DNA from: Anaerolineae bacterium | Lineage (GTDB): Bacteria > Chloroflexota > Anaerolineae > B4-G1 > SLSP01 | Assembly: GCA_026645815.1 (NCBI GenBank) | Contig: JAPKMR010000006.1 | Span: 51,734 to 115,733 of the forward strand | Reading direction: 5' to 3' | DNA: 64,000 nucleotides | Part shown: piece after piece, positions 9,609-18,715 of the stretch | Position numbering within the stretch: position 1 is the first letter of the stretch | How the letters are laid out: the number at the start of each line of letters is the position of its first letter | Translations under genes and position numbers: made by a program | Notes under the pieces: model-generated | The model's database searches: none | Seen by the model: only the letters and a program-made list of their open reading frames with translations | Told to the model about the DNA's origin: nothing

Positions 9609-9763
9609 CAGTTCGGAGGGCTTCTGCGCCCCCTATGAAGCTCACGGTGCGAAGCGATTGCTTCGTCAACGGGTTGCTACGCAAGCTAGGGTGAATGCCT
9701 TGCTCGCGCTTCAGGTGCAGCGTAAGGGGCGCAGCGCGGTTGCGGTCAGCGACCTGCTACGAA
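9602..9763 (+). mobile_element. MITE-like element, family B, copy 1
   Basis: A 162-bp non-coding element bounded by perfect 10-bp inverted repeats TTCGTAGCAG (9602-9611) and CTGCTACGAA (9754-9763). A related copy in the opposite orientation lies at 41285-41461 with identical ends and high interior similarity, for example GCGAGCAAGGCATTC and GCGTAGCAACCCGTTG on the shared strand. It carries no transposase gene, so any movement would need a partner in trans. No clear flanking target duplication is visible here. Confidence 0.75.
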
Positions 9764-9828
9764 ATCCCAGAAACGCAATCCATAGTCCCGGATCGCGTTA
9801 GCGGGCATGGGCAAGCCTTCCATGAGAC

Positions 9829-9860
9829 AAAAAACACGGAGCGCCTGAGGGCGCTCCGTG
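9829..9860 (-). terminator. Rho-independent terminator of sigA
   Basis: On the minus strand a perfect 11-bp stem (CACGGAGCGCC / GGCGCTCCGTG, loop 4) is followed by six T, 25 to 56 bases after the sigma factor stop. Confidence 0.93.
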
Positions 9861-9884
9861 ACCAGCGTAACCTTGGAAAGGGTG

Positions 9885-11156
9885 TTATCCGTGCAAGAAA
9901 TCCCGCAGATGCCGGGCGTGCGCCGGGTGGCGCAACCGGCTCAGCGCTTGCGCTTCGATTTGGCGCACCCGCTCGCGCGTCACCCCCAACTTACGACCCA
10001 CTTCCTCCAGCGTGTAGGTCTGTCCATCTAATAGCCCGTAACGCATTTGGAGAATTTTCACCTCGCGGGGCGGCAGGTCAGCCAGAATATCCAACAGCAC
10101 TTCCCGCAGCATGGAGCTGCTCACCTCATCGGGCGGGGCAGGGCTATCAATATCCTCCACAAAATCGCCCAGCGTGCTCTCTTCTTCATCGTCCGTGGGC
10201 ATCTCCAGCGACAGCGGACGGCGTGCAACATCGAGCATCTGCTCCACCTTGCGCACCGGAATATCCAGCTCCGAAGCCAGCTCTTCCGGTGTAGGGGCGC
10301 GTCCCAAGCGCTGCGTGAGCTGATGGGAAATCCGCAGCAGCTTGTTGATCTGGTCACCCATGTGAACCGGAACGCGAATCGTGCGGCTTTGATCGGCGAT
10401 GGCGCGCGTTACCGCTTGCCGGATCCACCAGGTGGCATACGTTGAGAACTTATGCCCGCGGGTGTAGTCGAATTTATTGGCGGCGCGAATGAGGCCAATA
10501 TTACCCTCCTGAATGAGGTCCAGGAAGGGGACCCCGCGCCCGATGTATTTTTTAGCGACGCTGATCACCAGGCGGGAATTGGCGCGAATCAGATGCTCCC
10601 GCGCCGCCATCCCGTCTTCCATGATCTGTTCCAATTCCTCGCGCTTCATATCCGATTTGGCGCGCGCGAGTTTGGGCTGCGCTTTGCGTCCCGCTTCCAT
10701 GCGCATAGCCAGCGCTACCTCTTCATCGGCAGTGAGCAATGCCACTTTGCCGATCTCTTTGAGGTAAAGCCCGATAGTGTCGTCTACCTCGATGGCGCGA
10801 TAGATATCTTCTTCGGTTTCCAATGCGTCGTTTTCCAATTCAATCTCGTCATCGCGAGTGCGGAATCCCCCAGAGTGCGTCTCGTCGCCATCGTCACTGA
10901 TGCGAATACCGCTTTCCATCAGTGAGGTAATGATATCATCCAGCCGTTCTACATCTTCTTCGGCTTCTGGGAACACTCGCAGGATGTCTTTATGTGTGAC
11001 ATGCCCATGCTCATAGGCGAGCGTCATGAGGTAATCTTCACCTGTTTCTGCCTCGAGCTCGCCTGCTTCCAGATCGGCTTCGCTAGGCTCGGAATCTTCC
11101 AGAGCGATGCCATCTAGTATAGGTTCTTCTGCTAAATCCAAATCCTCAACCACCAC
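9885..11156 (-). CDS. sigA: Primary RNA polymerase sigma factor (RpoD/SigA)
   Basis: Group 1 sigma-70 factor that directs housekeeping transcription. Region 1.1-like and acidic stretches fill the first about 120 residues. Region 1.2 follows ([20 protein letters not shown]), then region 2 with [31 protein letters not shown] and [17 protein letters not shown], region 3 ([14 protein letters not shown]) and region 4 ([20 protein letters not shown]). I chose the GTG at 11156, giving 423 residues, because GAGGA lies 8 bases upstream. A TTG at 11177 would add 7 residues. Its own promoter is 11182-11210, with a further promoter and terminator-like hairpin upstream. Confidence 0.96.
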   Translation of the reverse strand: MVVEDLDLAEEPILDGIALEDSEPSEADLEAGELEAETGEDYLMTLAYEHGHVTHKDILRVFPEAEEDVERLDDIITSLMESGIRISDDGDETHSGGFRTRDDEIELENDALETEEDIYRAIEVDDTIGLYLKEIGKVALLTADEEVALAMRMEAGRKAQPKLARAKSDMKREELEQIMEDGMAAREHLIRANSRLVISVAKKYIGRGVPFLDLIQEGNIGLIRAANKFDYTRGHKFSTYATWWIRQAVTRAIADQSRTIRVPVHMGDQINKLLRISHQLTQRLGRAPTPEELASELDIPVRKVEQMLDVARRPLSLEMPTDDEEESTLGDFVEDIDSPAPPDEVSSSMLREVLLDILADLPPREVKILQMRYGLLDGQTYTLEEVGRKLGVTRERVRQIEAQALSRLRHPAHARHLRDFLHG

Positions 11157-11181
11157 GCTTAAGTTCCTCGCATACAACCAT

Positions 11182-11210
11182 AGTGTAGCCTATAAATTCA
11201 AAAATATCAA
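11182..11210 (-). promoter_or_regulatory. Proximal sigA promoter
   Basis: TTGATA (11205-11210), 17-base spacer, TACACT (11182-11187) on the minus strand. Predicted transcription start is about 11175, some 20 bases before the chosen sigA GTG. Confidence 0.7.
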
Positions 11211-11233
11211 ATCAGTATCCCCGTTTCCATCGG

Positions 11234-11294
11234 CAAAAAAAGCACTGGTGGGTGTGCCTGCCAGTGCTCGCCAAGGATTGCCACGCAAATACCT
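11234..11294 (-). ncRNA. Putative about 60-nt leader or small RNA upstream of sigA
   Basis: A strong minus-strand promoter (TTGACA, 18-base spacer, TATAGT, 11301-11330) predicts a start near 11294. Only about 30 bases on, an intrinsic terminator appears: AGCACTGG / CCAGTGCT stem with a 12-base loop and seven T (11234-11268). The product would be a roughly 60-nt RNA, or the hairpin acts as an attenuator of sigA. I recognise no RNA family. Confidence 0.5.
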
Positions 11295-11300
11295 TGCTAA

Positions 11301-11330
11301 ACTATATCATAACTTTTGGTCTTTTGTCAA
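11301..11330 (-). promoter_or_regulatory. Distal strong promoter upstream of sigA
   Basis: TTGACA (11325-11330), 18-base spacer, TATAGT (11301-11306), read on the minus strand. Confidence 0.75.
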
Positions 11331-11358
11331 GAGGTTTTTTGAAGTAATTTTGGCTTTC

Positions 11359-11386
11359 TTGACGTTCAGGCTTAATTATGTAAAAT
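11359..11386 (+). promoter_or_regulatory. Promoter of the XPB helicase gene, leaderless
   Basis: TTGACG (11359-11364), 16-base spacer, TAAAAT (11381-11386). The -10 box ends 8 bases before the ATG at 11395, so the mRNA would start at or next to the start codon. No ribosome binding site precedes that ATG. Confidence 0.6.
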
Positions 11387-11394
11387 GAGCGTTT

Positions 11395-13152
11395 ATGGAA
11401 TTTCGAAGTACGGCGCCATTAATTGTTCAGGGAGATCGTACCGTTCTCCTGGAAGTGAATAACCCGCTTTATGAAGAGGCTCGGGATCATCTCGCTCGTT
11501 TTGCTGAGCTGGAAAAAAGCCCCGAGTATATTCACACCTATCGCTTATCCTCACTCTCACTATGGAACGCTGCTGCCGCAGGTCTGAGTGCGGATGAGAT
11601 TGTCGCGGGCTTAGAGCGTTTCGCCAAATACCCTTTACCCGATAATGTGGTGACGGAAATCCGCGAGGCGATCTCGCGTTATGGGCGGGTGCGACTGGTT
11701 CCCGACCCTGGTGATATAACGCGGTTGCGGTTGATGTCTGACGATGTTCTGTTATTGTTGGAGCTCGAGCGCAACCGCCACCTCAAACCCTATATCCTCA
11801 ACCGGCTTGGTCCCCACACATTGCAGGTGCCCGCCTCACGTCGCGGACATGTCAAGCAGGCGCTGGTAAAGGCGGGCTATCCGGCTGAGGACCTGGTGGG
11901 CTATGTGCCGGGCACGACTCTATCCCTGGATTTGCGTGAGTGCTGCCAGTCCGGTATGGCTTTGCACGTTCGGGACTATCAGCGTGGTGCGGCGGATGTC
12001 TTCTGGGCCGGCGGTTCTGAAGCCGGTGGCTCTGGCGTCATCGTCTTACCCTGCGGCGCCGGAAAAACGATTGTAGGCATGGCCGTGATGGCCCTGGTAC
12101 AGGCTAATACATTGATTTTGACGCCAAGCACGATTGCTGCACGTCAGTGGCGGACTGAATTGCTCGACAAGACTATGCTTTCCGCTGATCAAATTGGTGA
12201 GTATACCGGGGATAGAAAAGAAATCCGCCCGGTTACGATAACTACATATCAGATTTTGACGCATCGTAAGCGTGGCACCAAGGGTCAGCACCTGCCGTTA
12301 GAGGAGGAATTCCCCCATTTCGAGCTCTTCGGTCAGGCGGACTGGGGCTTGATTATCTATGATGAGGTGCATCTATTGCCTGCGCCGGTCTTTCGCATCA
12401 CAGCGGAGATTCAGGCTCGCCGCCGCCTGGGACTCACAGCCACTCTGGTCCGTGAGGATGGGCAAGAAGAGGATGTCTTTTCACTCATTGGACCCAAGAA
12501 ATATGATGTCCCGTGGCGCGACCTTGAACGGCAGGGATGGATTGCGCCCGCTGTTTGCTGCGAAGTTCGCTTACCCTTGCCCGATGAATTGCGCCTGAGT
12601 TACATCATGGCGGAGCGCCGTGAACAATATCCCATCGCTGCGCAAAGCCCCAACAAACTGCGTATCCTGGAGCAGTTGCTCGATTATCACCGCGAGGACA
12701 ATGTCCTCATCATCGGTATGTACCTCGAGCAATTACAGCAAGTTGCCCGGCATTATGATTATCCCTTGATTACCGGAAAGACCTCCAATCGCGAACGCGA
12801 ATTGCTCTATGAGGATTTTCGGCAGGGGAAAATCAAGCATCTGGTGGTTTCCAAAGTGGCTAACTTCTCGATTGATTTGCCGGATGCAAATGTGGCGATT
12901 CAAATCTCGGGTACTTTTGGCTCGCGTCAGGAGGAGGCGCAACGCCTGGGACGCATTCTGCGCCCCAAAGATGATGGCAGTCAGGCTTATTTTTACACCC
13001 TGGTGAGTAAGGAGACGATTGATCAGGAATTCAGCGCCAATCGTCAGCGCTTTTTGACGGAACAGGGTTACCGCTACGTGATCCTTTACGAGGATGAAAT
13101 CCCCTCCGCTTTGCCGGAATTGACCATCGTGCCGCCCGCAGCTACCGGTTGA
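11395..13152 (+). CDS. XPB/Ssl2-family superfamily 2 DNA helicase
   Basis: A 585-residue SF2 helicase of the bacterial XPB type. The N-terminal domain (residues about 1-110, e.g. LIVQGDRTVLLEVNNPLYEE, HTYRLSSLSLWNAAAAGL) is the XPB-associated domain. The motor has Walker A LPCGAGKTIVGMA, motif II IIYDEVHLLPAP, motif III LGLTATLVREDG and motif VI AQRLGRILRPK. Bacterial XPBs are 3'-5' translocases linked to DNA repair; their role in this phylum is not established. The next two genes encode large proteins, at least one with a helicase-associated domain, so the three probably form one module. The start is likely leaderless. Confidence 0.92.
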   Translation: MEFRSTAPLIVQGDRTVLLEVNNPLYEEARDHLARFAELEKSPEYIHTYRLSSLSLWNAAAAGLSADEIVAGLERFAKYPLPDNVVTEIREAISRYGRVRLVPDPGDITRLRLMSDDVLLLLELERNRHLKPYILNRLGPHTLQVPASRRGHVKQALVKAGYPAEDLVGYVPGTTLSLDLRECCQSGMALHVRDYQRGAADVFWAGGSEAGGSGVIVLPCGAGKTIVGMAVMALVQANTLILTPSTIAARQWRTELLDKTMLSADQIGEYTGDRKEIRPVTITTYQILTHRKRGTKGQHLPLEEEFPHFELFGQADWGLIIYDEVHLLPAPVFRITAEIQARRRLGLTATLVREDGQEEDVFSLIGPKKYDVPWRDLERQGWIAPAVCCEVRLPLPDELRLSYIMAERREQYPIAAQSPNKLRILEQLLDYHREDNVLIIGMYLEQLQQVARHYDYPLITGKTSNRERELLYEDFRQGKIKHLVVSKVANFSIDLPDANVAIQISGTFGSRQEEAQRLGRILRPKDDGSQAYFYTLVSKETIDQEFSANRQRFLTEQGYRYVILYEDEIPSALPELTIVPPAATG

Positions 13153-13294
13153 GTCTTCTGGTATCCGGTATTGCGTTAGCTTGCCTGGATGCTGCCCCCG
13201 CTGGCGTTGCTGGGATAGGAAGGGGAATTGTGTCGGCGCTATCTTTTGCGCTCCTTGATGTGAATTTGGTTTTCTGGAGGGATTGACCAGACCT

Positions 13295-15295
13295 ATGGCC
13301 AGGGATAATTATGCGGATCTTTTGCAGGCAGCTACCCCAGCATTGGGTTATAAATCGGTGGCTGCGCCGGCGCCTTGCCCCATTGATGATATCGCGGCAG
13401 CAAAGCGGGCGTTACTGCAATTAGCGCACGGCACCCCTGCCACGGATTATCTCGAATCGGCAGTTCAGCAGCTCGTCACAGAATCATGGCCCGTCACGAC
13501 TCTGCGGGAGGCGATTGAAAAATTAGGAGTGCGCCCGCAGGGACGCACCCGCGTTGATTTGTCACGGCAACTGGTCACATTGTTCTATGATCCTGGACGG
13601 TTGGAACTTGTTTTCCGCACGTTGGATCAGGAAACGCAGGCTGTCTATGCACAATTGCTGTTGAACCTCGATCTGAATCCCTGGAGCCGTGGTGAGCGTG
13701 AGGGCTGGTTATTTCTGCACTCTCTGAGCCAACCCCTGTCAACATTTATGCATCGTATCGCCGATGTAGGGCTGGCTTTTGAACGGGGACCTGATTATCT
13801 CAATATTCCACCTTTCATACTCCGCAATTTGCCACCCATCTATGTACCGGCCGAATCGCTCGTGGTTCAACCTCCTCAACGCGTGGAGGACGCGCGACCA
13901 GCGTACGCGGTTATCCAGATTCAACAATTCCTGGGCTGTGTGAGCACCCGTGAGGTGCGGTTGCGCCCTGTTCGGGAATGGCTTTCGCCGGAGCCGTGGC
14001 AACGCCTCATGATTCACGATGTGGTGCCAACTCCCGCTACTGTGCGCGCTTTGAGGCGACTGCGCCAGCATGAGGGTCTCGTTGTGGAAATATTACCCCC
14101 AGAACCGGCGCTCGTGGCTGCCGACCTGGAGGCGCTTAGCCAGTCGCTCGCCTTGCCGGCGCCGCTTGTCGAAACCCTGTACCATTCGCTGGTTACTTTG
14201 GGTGTGTTGCGCCGGGGTTCGCCGGTGCAGATAGAACCGGCGCTCTTGGAGGCCTTCGTAAGCCTTGAGCCGGGGGAACAGCTGGTCGCCATGGCGCGAA
14301 CCTTGTTGATTTCACCTGCCTGGGGTCCTTGCTGGCAGTTGTGGCGCGATTTGTACGTGCATTTGCAATGGCACTACCGCCCGTATTGGGGCAGGGCGCC
14401 GTTTGGGCAAATTATGACCCAGACTTTTGAAGCCCTGAATTATATCTTGTTCAGGTATCTGGCATTGCTCCCCCACGAACTCTGGTTAGCGCCGGGAACC
14501 GTTGTAGATTTCCTATCGAAATTTATCCCCAAATCTGAAGTATTATCTCCCTATCGCATGTTACAATTCTCCGATATGCGAGGCTCGTGGGAGGGCTTTT
14601 TGCGGCTTTATCTTGAAACGTTGCTGACAGGCCCTCTGTATTGGCTGGGATTCTGCGATGTGGTACGCGATACACAAGGTGTATTGACGGCTTTCCGCTT
14701 GCATCATTTGCAGGACGTGGTCTGGGATCGCGCAAACGCTCGACCCTTGCCCCCCACCGTGTGGGAAGGGGACGGGAACGCTCACTGGGCCTGGAAGGGT
14801 GAGCGGCTCCTGTTGCGCCCCCCTGTGCCTGCGCCGGTAATGCAACTGCTGCAACAATGGGCTGAGCCTGCCGGTATCGAGGGAGACTGGTTGGTATATC
14901 GCCCCAGTGTGCAACGCCTGCATACGGCTTTCGAATCCGGTGAGACTTTCGATACCTTGCATAAGCGTTGGCTCCAGAGTGCGGGCGCTGCCCCACCTTC
15001 AGAGCTGCTTCAGTGGTGGGAGCAGTGGTATCAGCGCTATGGACACATTCGCCTCTATCCACATCAGGCGTTATTGCTGGCAGCGGATGCTTTAACCTTG
15101 AAAGAGGTGCAACTGGCTGCGCCTGAACTGCGAGAGGGCTTTCTGGGCTTGATTGATTCCAAAACTGCGCTGCTTCGCTCAGAAAAAGTGGACTCTCTCC
15201 TGCAGCAACTGACGGCGCGAGGGTATATGCCCAAGGAAGTGCATACTGTTAAATCTCAGCGGGCGGTGTCGCCTGAAGATGGTGAGGTAAAGTAA
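13295..15295 (+). CDS. Large XPB-neighbour protein, probable helicase-associated
   Basis: A 666-residue soluble protein that I do not recognise by motif. It is predicted mostly alpha-helical, with many Leu/Trp-rich segments (e.g. LVTLFYDPGRLELVFRTL, YLNIPPFILRNLPPIYVP) and no nucleotide-binding motif. It sits between XPB and a protein with a clear helicase-associated domain, two bases before the latter's ATG, so joint translation is likely. The ATG at 13295 was preferred; a TTG at 13283 lies too close to the GGAGG. It may be a divergent relative of the next gene, as both carry repeated winged-helix-like segments (inference). Confidence 0.7.
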   Translation: MARDNYADLLQAATPALGYKSVAAPAPCPIDDIAAAKRALLQLAHGTPATDYLESAVQQLVTESWPVTTLREAIEKLGVRPQGRTRVDLSRQLVTLFYDPGRLELVFRTLDQETQAVYAQLLLNLDLNPWSRGEREGWLFLHSLSQPLSTFMHRIADVGLAFERGPDYLNIPPFILRNLPPIYVPAESLVVQPPQRVEDARPAYAVIQIQQFLGCVSTREVRLRPVREWLSPEPWQRLMIHDVVPTPATVRALRRLRQHEGLVVEILPPEPALVAADLEALSQSLALPAPLVETLYHSLVTLGVLRRGSPVQIEPALLEAFVSLEPGEQLVAMARTLLISPAWGPCWQLWRDLYVHLQWHYRPYWGRAPFGQIMTQTFEALNYILFRYLALLPHELWLAPGTVVDFLSKFIPKSEVLSPYRMLQFSDMRGSWEGFLRLYLETLLTGPLYWLGFCDVVRDTQGVLTAFRLHHLQDVVWDRANARPLPPTVWEGDGNAHWAWKGERLLLRPPVPAPVMQLLQQWAEPAGIEGDWLVYRPSVQRLHTAFESGETFDTLHKRWLQSAGAAPPSELLQWWEQWYQRYGHIRLYPHQALLLAADALTLKEVQLAAPELREGFLGLIDSKTALLRSEKVDSLLQQLTARGYMPKEVHTVKSQRAVSPEDGEVK

Positions 15296-15297
15296 TC

Positions 15298-17538
15298 ATG
15301 GAAGCGCTACGTGCCTCCCTCGACTTCTATGATGCTGACGTAGTGCGGCAGATTGCGCTTACTTTGGAATTGCGCGATGCGGATACCAAACCTCAAAAAA
15401 ACAAACTTATACAGCGTTTGCTTTCTGAAATTCCACGTCGCGCGGGAACACCAGAGTATGTCAAAGCCCTCTCCGAAACTGACCGCGCCATTCTGGCGGT
15501 GGTGTTGGAGCACGGAGGACAGATTGCTTGCAGTCAATTGCTGGTGACGTTGTTTTCAGCAGCTTTGCTCCCGCTTCCGGCGGAGGGTGAAGGTCCGGAC
15601 CGGGCTATTAACAATCTTGAAGCTCTATTGCAGCCTCTCTTGTTGCGCGGATTGCTGGTCAATCTGACTTCACCATTGGATTACTCCACTCGCCGGCACT
15701 TGCGTCCATTGTATGAGGTCGGCATCCCGCCGGAAGTCGCACAGGTATTGCCCCGGCGGCTCCTCAAAGTGCCTCAGCCGGATTTGCAGAGCTTTGTTAC
15801 ATCAACACCTGCGCAGGTGCATTCTGGAGATCCCGAGACGTTACTGCGTCACCTCTTCTTCCTTTGGTCTGGATTGTCTCGCGTTCGCGCGCGCCGGCTC
15901 AAGAGTGGAGCGGTAGCCAAAGCCGATTTGCGACGGATGGCCCGCGAGCTGGGTATTGATTTTGAGACGCAGCAAGAGAGACTGGAGTTAATGCTCGAGC
16001 TTTTGCAGGCAGCTGGTTTCTTAACCGTCATGAACGATACCTTTGGCGCCCAAAACGATGAGCACACGCAACGACTGTGGCAGCAAGATCCTGGTACGCA
16101 AATACGTGAATTTCACAATGCCTTGCTCAAGCTGGAAGGGTTGCCCAATCTAGGTTCTGGCATGCAACACTATCTGGGCTATGGCTTCGGTCAATACGGT
16201 TGTAATGCTTTTACGGTACTGCATCATCAACTTGCGGGAGTTTTTCAGTCATTGCTTGAGATTCCCTGGTTCCCGTACGATGTACTGATGTTGCTGCTCA
16301 ACCGTGGAAAACCAGGGGGGTTTGTGTTGCAGGAACCGTTCGTGAGGTCTCTGGAACAACAGTTGAGTTGGAGTAGCAGTAATGCTAATAGTAGCCAGTA
16401 TTTAGCCAAGATGTCTCAGGAAATGCGGGATAGCGATAACGCCGTGGCGGTAGACCTTCTAGAAGACTGGCAATGGCTGGGACTCATCGAATTGGGTTAT
16501 GTGGCAGGGCGTTCACTCCCTCAGGCAGTGCGCCTGACCCCTTTGGGGCGGGCGGTACTGCGGCGCGAGGCTTTCGTCTTCAACAATGACCAGGGACAGA
16601 TCATCCTGCAACCGGACTTTCAGGTCCTGGCGCTAGGCCCGGTGCCGCTCCCAACGCTTCTGGGAATCGAGCAGATTGCTGAGCGGGAGACTGTACAGCA
16701 GGCGACGGTAGGGTATCGCCTGACACGCCAAAGTATCTATCGCGCTCTGCAATACGGCAATTCTATCGGTGTAATTTGCGCCTTTCTGACCCAGGTTACG
16801 CAGCAGCCTTTGCCTCAGAACATCGAGCGGACTTTGGAGGAATGGGGCGAGCAACACGAACGTATCCTGGTGCGACGGGATGTGTTGGTATTGCAGACTT
16901 CCACGGTGGAAGAACTCGACGGTTTACTGGCGGATTCGCAATTACGTGAGTGGGTCCACCGGCTGAATGCACACACGGCATGGGCTGACCACCGGCATGC
17001 AGCAAAGATTCAGCGGCGCCTGGGGCAAATGCAATGGTTGCCGGCGCTTTCAAGGGGACCGGAGACTGATTTCCCCGGTAGCCTGTGTTGGGACGAGGGG
17101 CGATTGTTGCCACGAACTTTGCCCCCGAGTTTATATGTGGCTGGAATGGTGCAACGTTTTGCCCTGCCGGAGGAAACGGGTTGGCGGGTGACCCCTGCCA
17201 GCATTCAGAATGCAGTCAATACCAACTTCTCTGCACCTGAAATCCTGGCTCAAATTGAGCGCCTCACCGGAGCGCCGCTTTCTCCTGAATGGCAACAGCG
17301 CCTCAAGGCCTGGGCGAGCCATTATGGTCAGGCCTGTCTGGTGCAGGCGCGGCTTGTGCGCCTGGAAAACGCCGAGATTCTGTCTGAGTTGCGCAGTACT
17401 GACCGCCAGTTAGGGCGCTGGTTGCACCCCCTCGCTGATGAAAGTAGCGTGGCGCTCATTGATGAAAAGAATTGGGAGGCTGTGATTGCGCGACTTGAGG
17501 AGTTGGGCGTCAGCATTCAAGAGGGGCGCTGGTGGTGA
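15298..17538 (+). CDS. Helicase-associated domain protein (XPB/Ssl2 N-terminal-like)
   Basis: A 746-residue protein. The segment at about residues 425-520 (GQIILQPDFQVLALGPVPLP, YRLTRQSIYRALQYGNSIG, QPLPQNIERTLEEWG) matches the helicase-associated C-terminal domain PF13625 that accompanies XPB in Actinobacteria and Chloroflexi. The N-terminal half (LSETDRAILAVVLEHGG) looks like winged-helix repeats. No catalytic motif is seen. It begins 2 bases after the previous stop and is probably an XPB partner or loader. A perfect GC-rich palindrome follows the gene. Confidence 0.82.
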   Translation: MEALRASLDFYDADVVRQIALTLELRDADTKPQKNKLIQRLLSEIPRRAGTPEYVKALSETDRAILAVVLEHGGQIACSQLLVTLFSAALLPLPAEGEGPDRAINNLEALLQPLLLRGLLVNLTSPLDYSTRRHLRPLYEVGIPPEVAQVLPRRLLKVPQPDLQSFVTSTPAQVHSGDPETLLRHLFFLWSGLSRVRARRLKSGAVAKADLRRMARELGIDFETQQERLELMLELLQAAGFLTVMNDTFGAQNDEHTQRLWQQDPGTQIREFHNALLKLEGLPNLGSGMQHYLGYGFGQYGCNAFTVLHHQLAGVFQSLLEIPWFPYDVLMLLLNRGKPGGFVLQEPFVRSLEQQLSWSSSNANSSQYLAKMSQEMRDSDNAVAVDLLEDWQWLGLIELGYVAGRSLPQAVRLTPLGRAVLRREAFVFNNDQGQIILQPDFQVLALGPVPLPTLLGIEQIAERETVQQATVGYRLTRQSIYRALQYGNSIGVICAFLTQVTQQPLPQNIERTLEEWGEQHERILVRRDVLVLQTSTVEELDGLLADSQLREWVHRLNAHTAWADHRHAAKIQRRLGQMQWLPALSRGPETDFPGSLCWDEGRLLPRTLPPSLYVAGMVQRFALPEETGWRVTPASIQNAVNTNFSAPEILAQIERLTGAPLSPEWQQRLKAWASHYGQACLVQARLVRLENAEILSELRSTDRQLGRWLHPLADESSVALIDEKNWEAVIARLEELGVSIQEGRWW

Positions 17539-17547
17539 TTCGTAGCA

Positions 17548-17571
17548 GGGGGAGGGAATATTCCCTCCCCC
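17548..17571 (+). terminator. Perfect 24-bp palindrome after the XPB module
   Basis: GGGGGAGGGAAT directly abuts ATTCCCTCCCCC, 9 bases after the stop. There is no T-run, so termination is only likely. The ten bases TTCGTAGCAG just before (17539-17548) equal the family B element terminus, perhaps by chance or as a relic. Confidence 0.55.
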
Positions 17572-17604
17572 CGTCGCAAAATGAACCCGGAGAAACTCAT
17601 TTCC

Positions 17605-17633
17605 TTGACGTGCTCTTCTCCCTGCACTATAAT
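17605..17633 (+). promoter_or_regulatory. Promoter of ftsY
   Basis: TTGACG (17605-17610), 17-base spacer, TATAAT (17628-17633), with GGAGG and the ftsY ATG following at 17642 and 17651. Confidence 0.85.
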
Positions 17634-17650
17634 GCTTCTTTGGAGGTAGT

Positions 17651-18550
17651 ATGGCGGGTATTTTCGATAGTTTGCGTAAAACTCGTAACGCAGTTTTTGG
17701 GCAGATTGCTGCCCTGCTGGGTACGGGTGATGTTACCGAACAAACATGGGATGACCTGGAAGAACTCTTGATCCGGGGCGATGTGGGCGTCGAGACGTCC
17801 ACGGCCCTTGTGCAACGGTTGCGGCAGCGGGCAACGGATGAGGGCATATTCAAGGCGACGGTACTGCAGCGGGCTTTGGAGCAAGAAGTGTTGGCATTGT
17901 TGCCGGCGCCACAGCCGCTCAGCCTGGATTGGCCCCTGGCGGTCATTCTCATTGTGGGGGTCAATGGCTCTGGCAAAACGACGAGCATTGCTAAACTCGC
18001 TTACCGTCTTAGCCATGAGGGGCGCAAAGTAATGCTAGCCGCCGCCGATACTTTTCGGGCTGCGGCGATTGATCAGCTCAAGATTTGGGGGGAACGCGCC
18101 GGCACGCCGGTCGTCGCGGGTGAAGAGGGTGGCGATCCCGGCGCTGTGGTCTATGAAGCGATTCAACAGGCGCGCTCTCAAGGGATGGATACCTTGATCG
18201 TTGACACTGCGGGGCGTTTGCACACGCAGCACAACCTCATGGCAGAGCTGGAGAAGCTCCGGCGCGTCCTCTCGACCCGTGTGGCGTGGGCGCCGCATGA
18301 AACACTCCTGGTCCTCGATGCGGCGACCGGACAGAACGGTCTGGCACAGGCCAAGCAGTTTACCAGGTCTGTGAAAGTCACGGGCATTATTCTGGCAAAA
18401 TTGGATGGCAGCGCGAAGGGCGGGATGGCGCTCTCAATTGGCAACGATTTGGGCTTGCCGATTCGCTTTGTGGGCACCGGTGAGAAAATGGGGGATTTTG
18501 CCCCCTTCGATCCACAGGCCTTCGCTGAGGGCTTGCTGCGACCGGCGTAA
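17651..18550 (+). CDS. ftsY: Signal recognition particle receptor FtsY
   Basis: SRP-GTPase receptor for co-translational membrane targeting, 299 residues. The N domain (about 1-90) starts MAGIFDSLRKTRN and contains EELLIRGDVGVETS. The G domain has P-loop GVNGSGKTTSIAKLA, G2/G3 pieces AADTFRAAAIDQL and VDTAGRLHTQ, LDGSAKGG and the closing GTGEKMGDFAPFD. It has no acidic A domain, as is common outside Proteobacteria. GGAGGTAGT precedes the ATG and the promoter is 18 bases before the start codon. Confidence 0.97.
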   Translation: MAGIFDSLRKTRNAVFGQIAALLGTGDVTEQTWDDLEELLIRGDVGVETSTALVQRLRQRATDEGIFKATVLQRALEQEVLALLPAPQPLSLDWPLAVILIVGVNGSGKTTSIAKLAYRLSHEGRKVMLAAADTFRAAAIDQLKIWGERAGTPVVAGEEGGDPGAVVYEAIQQARSQGMDTLIVDTAGRLHTQHNLMAELEKLRRVLSTRVAWAPHETLLVLDAATGQNGLAQAKQFTRSVKVTGIILAKLDGSAKGGMALSIGNDLGLPIRFVGTGEKMGDFAPFDPQAFAEGLLRPA

Positions 18551-18715
18551 CTGGCTTAACCTTCCGGCTAAGCACCTGATTGCGGTAGCGCTTCTTGTAT
18601 ACGATTTAGAGTCTTTTCTGCGGGAGCTGCCGGTCCCTGGTTTACCTCCCGCATGGTCGCGAATGACGATCTAGCTGACGATAATGGTACTATTTCGAAG
18701 GAGTTTGAAAACCTT

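Noticed and set aside
9695..10294. A 199-codon plus-strand frame through the family B element and into the sigA 3' end
   Set aside because: It begins inside a non-coding repeat and continues antisense to sigA; the similar peptide at 41204-41428 reflects the repeat, not a gene.
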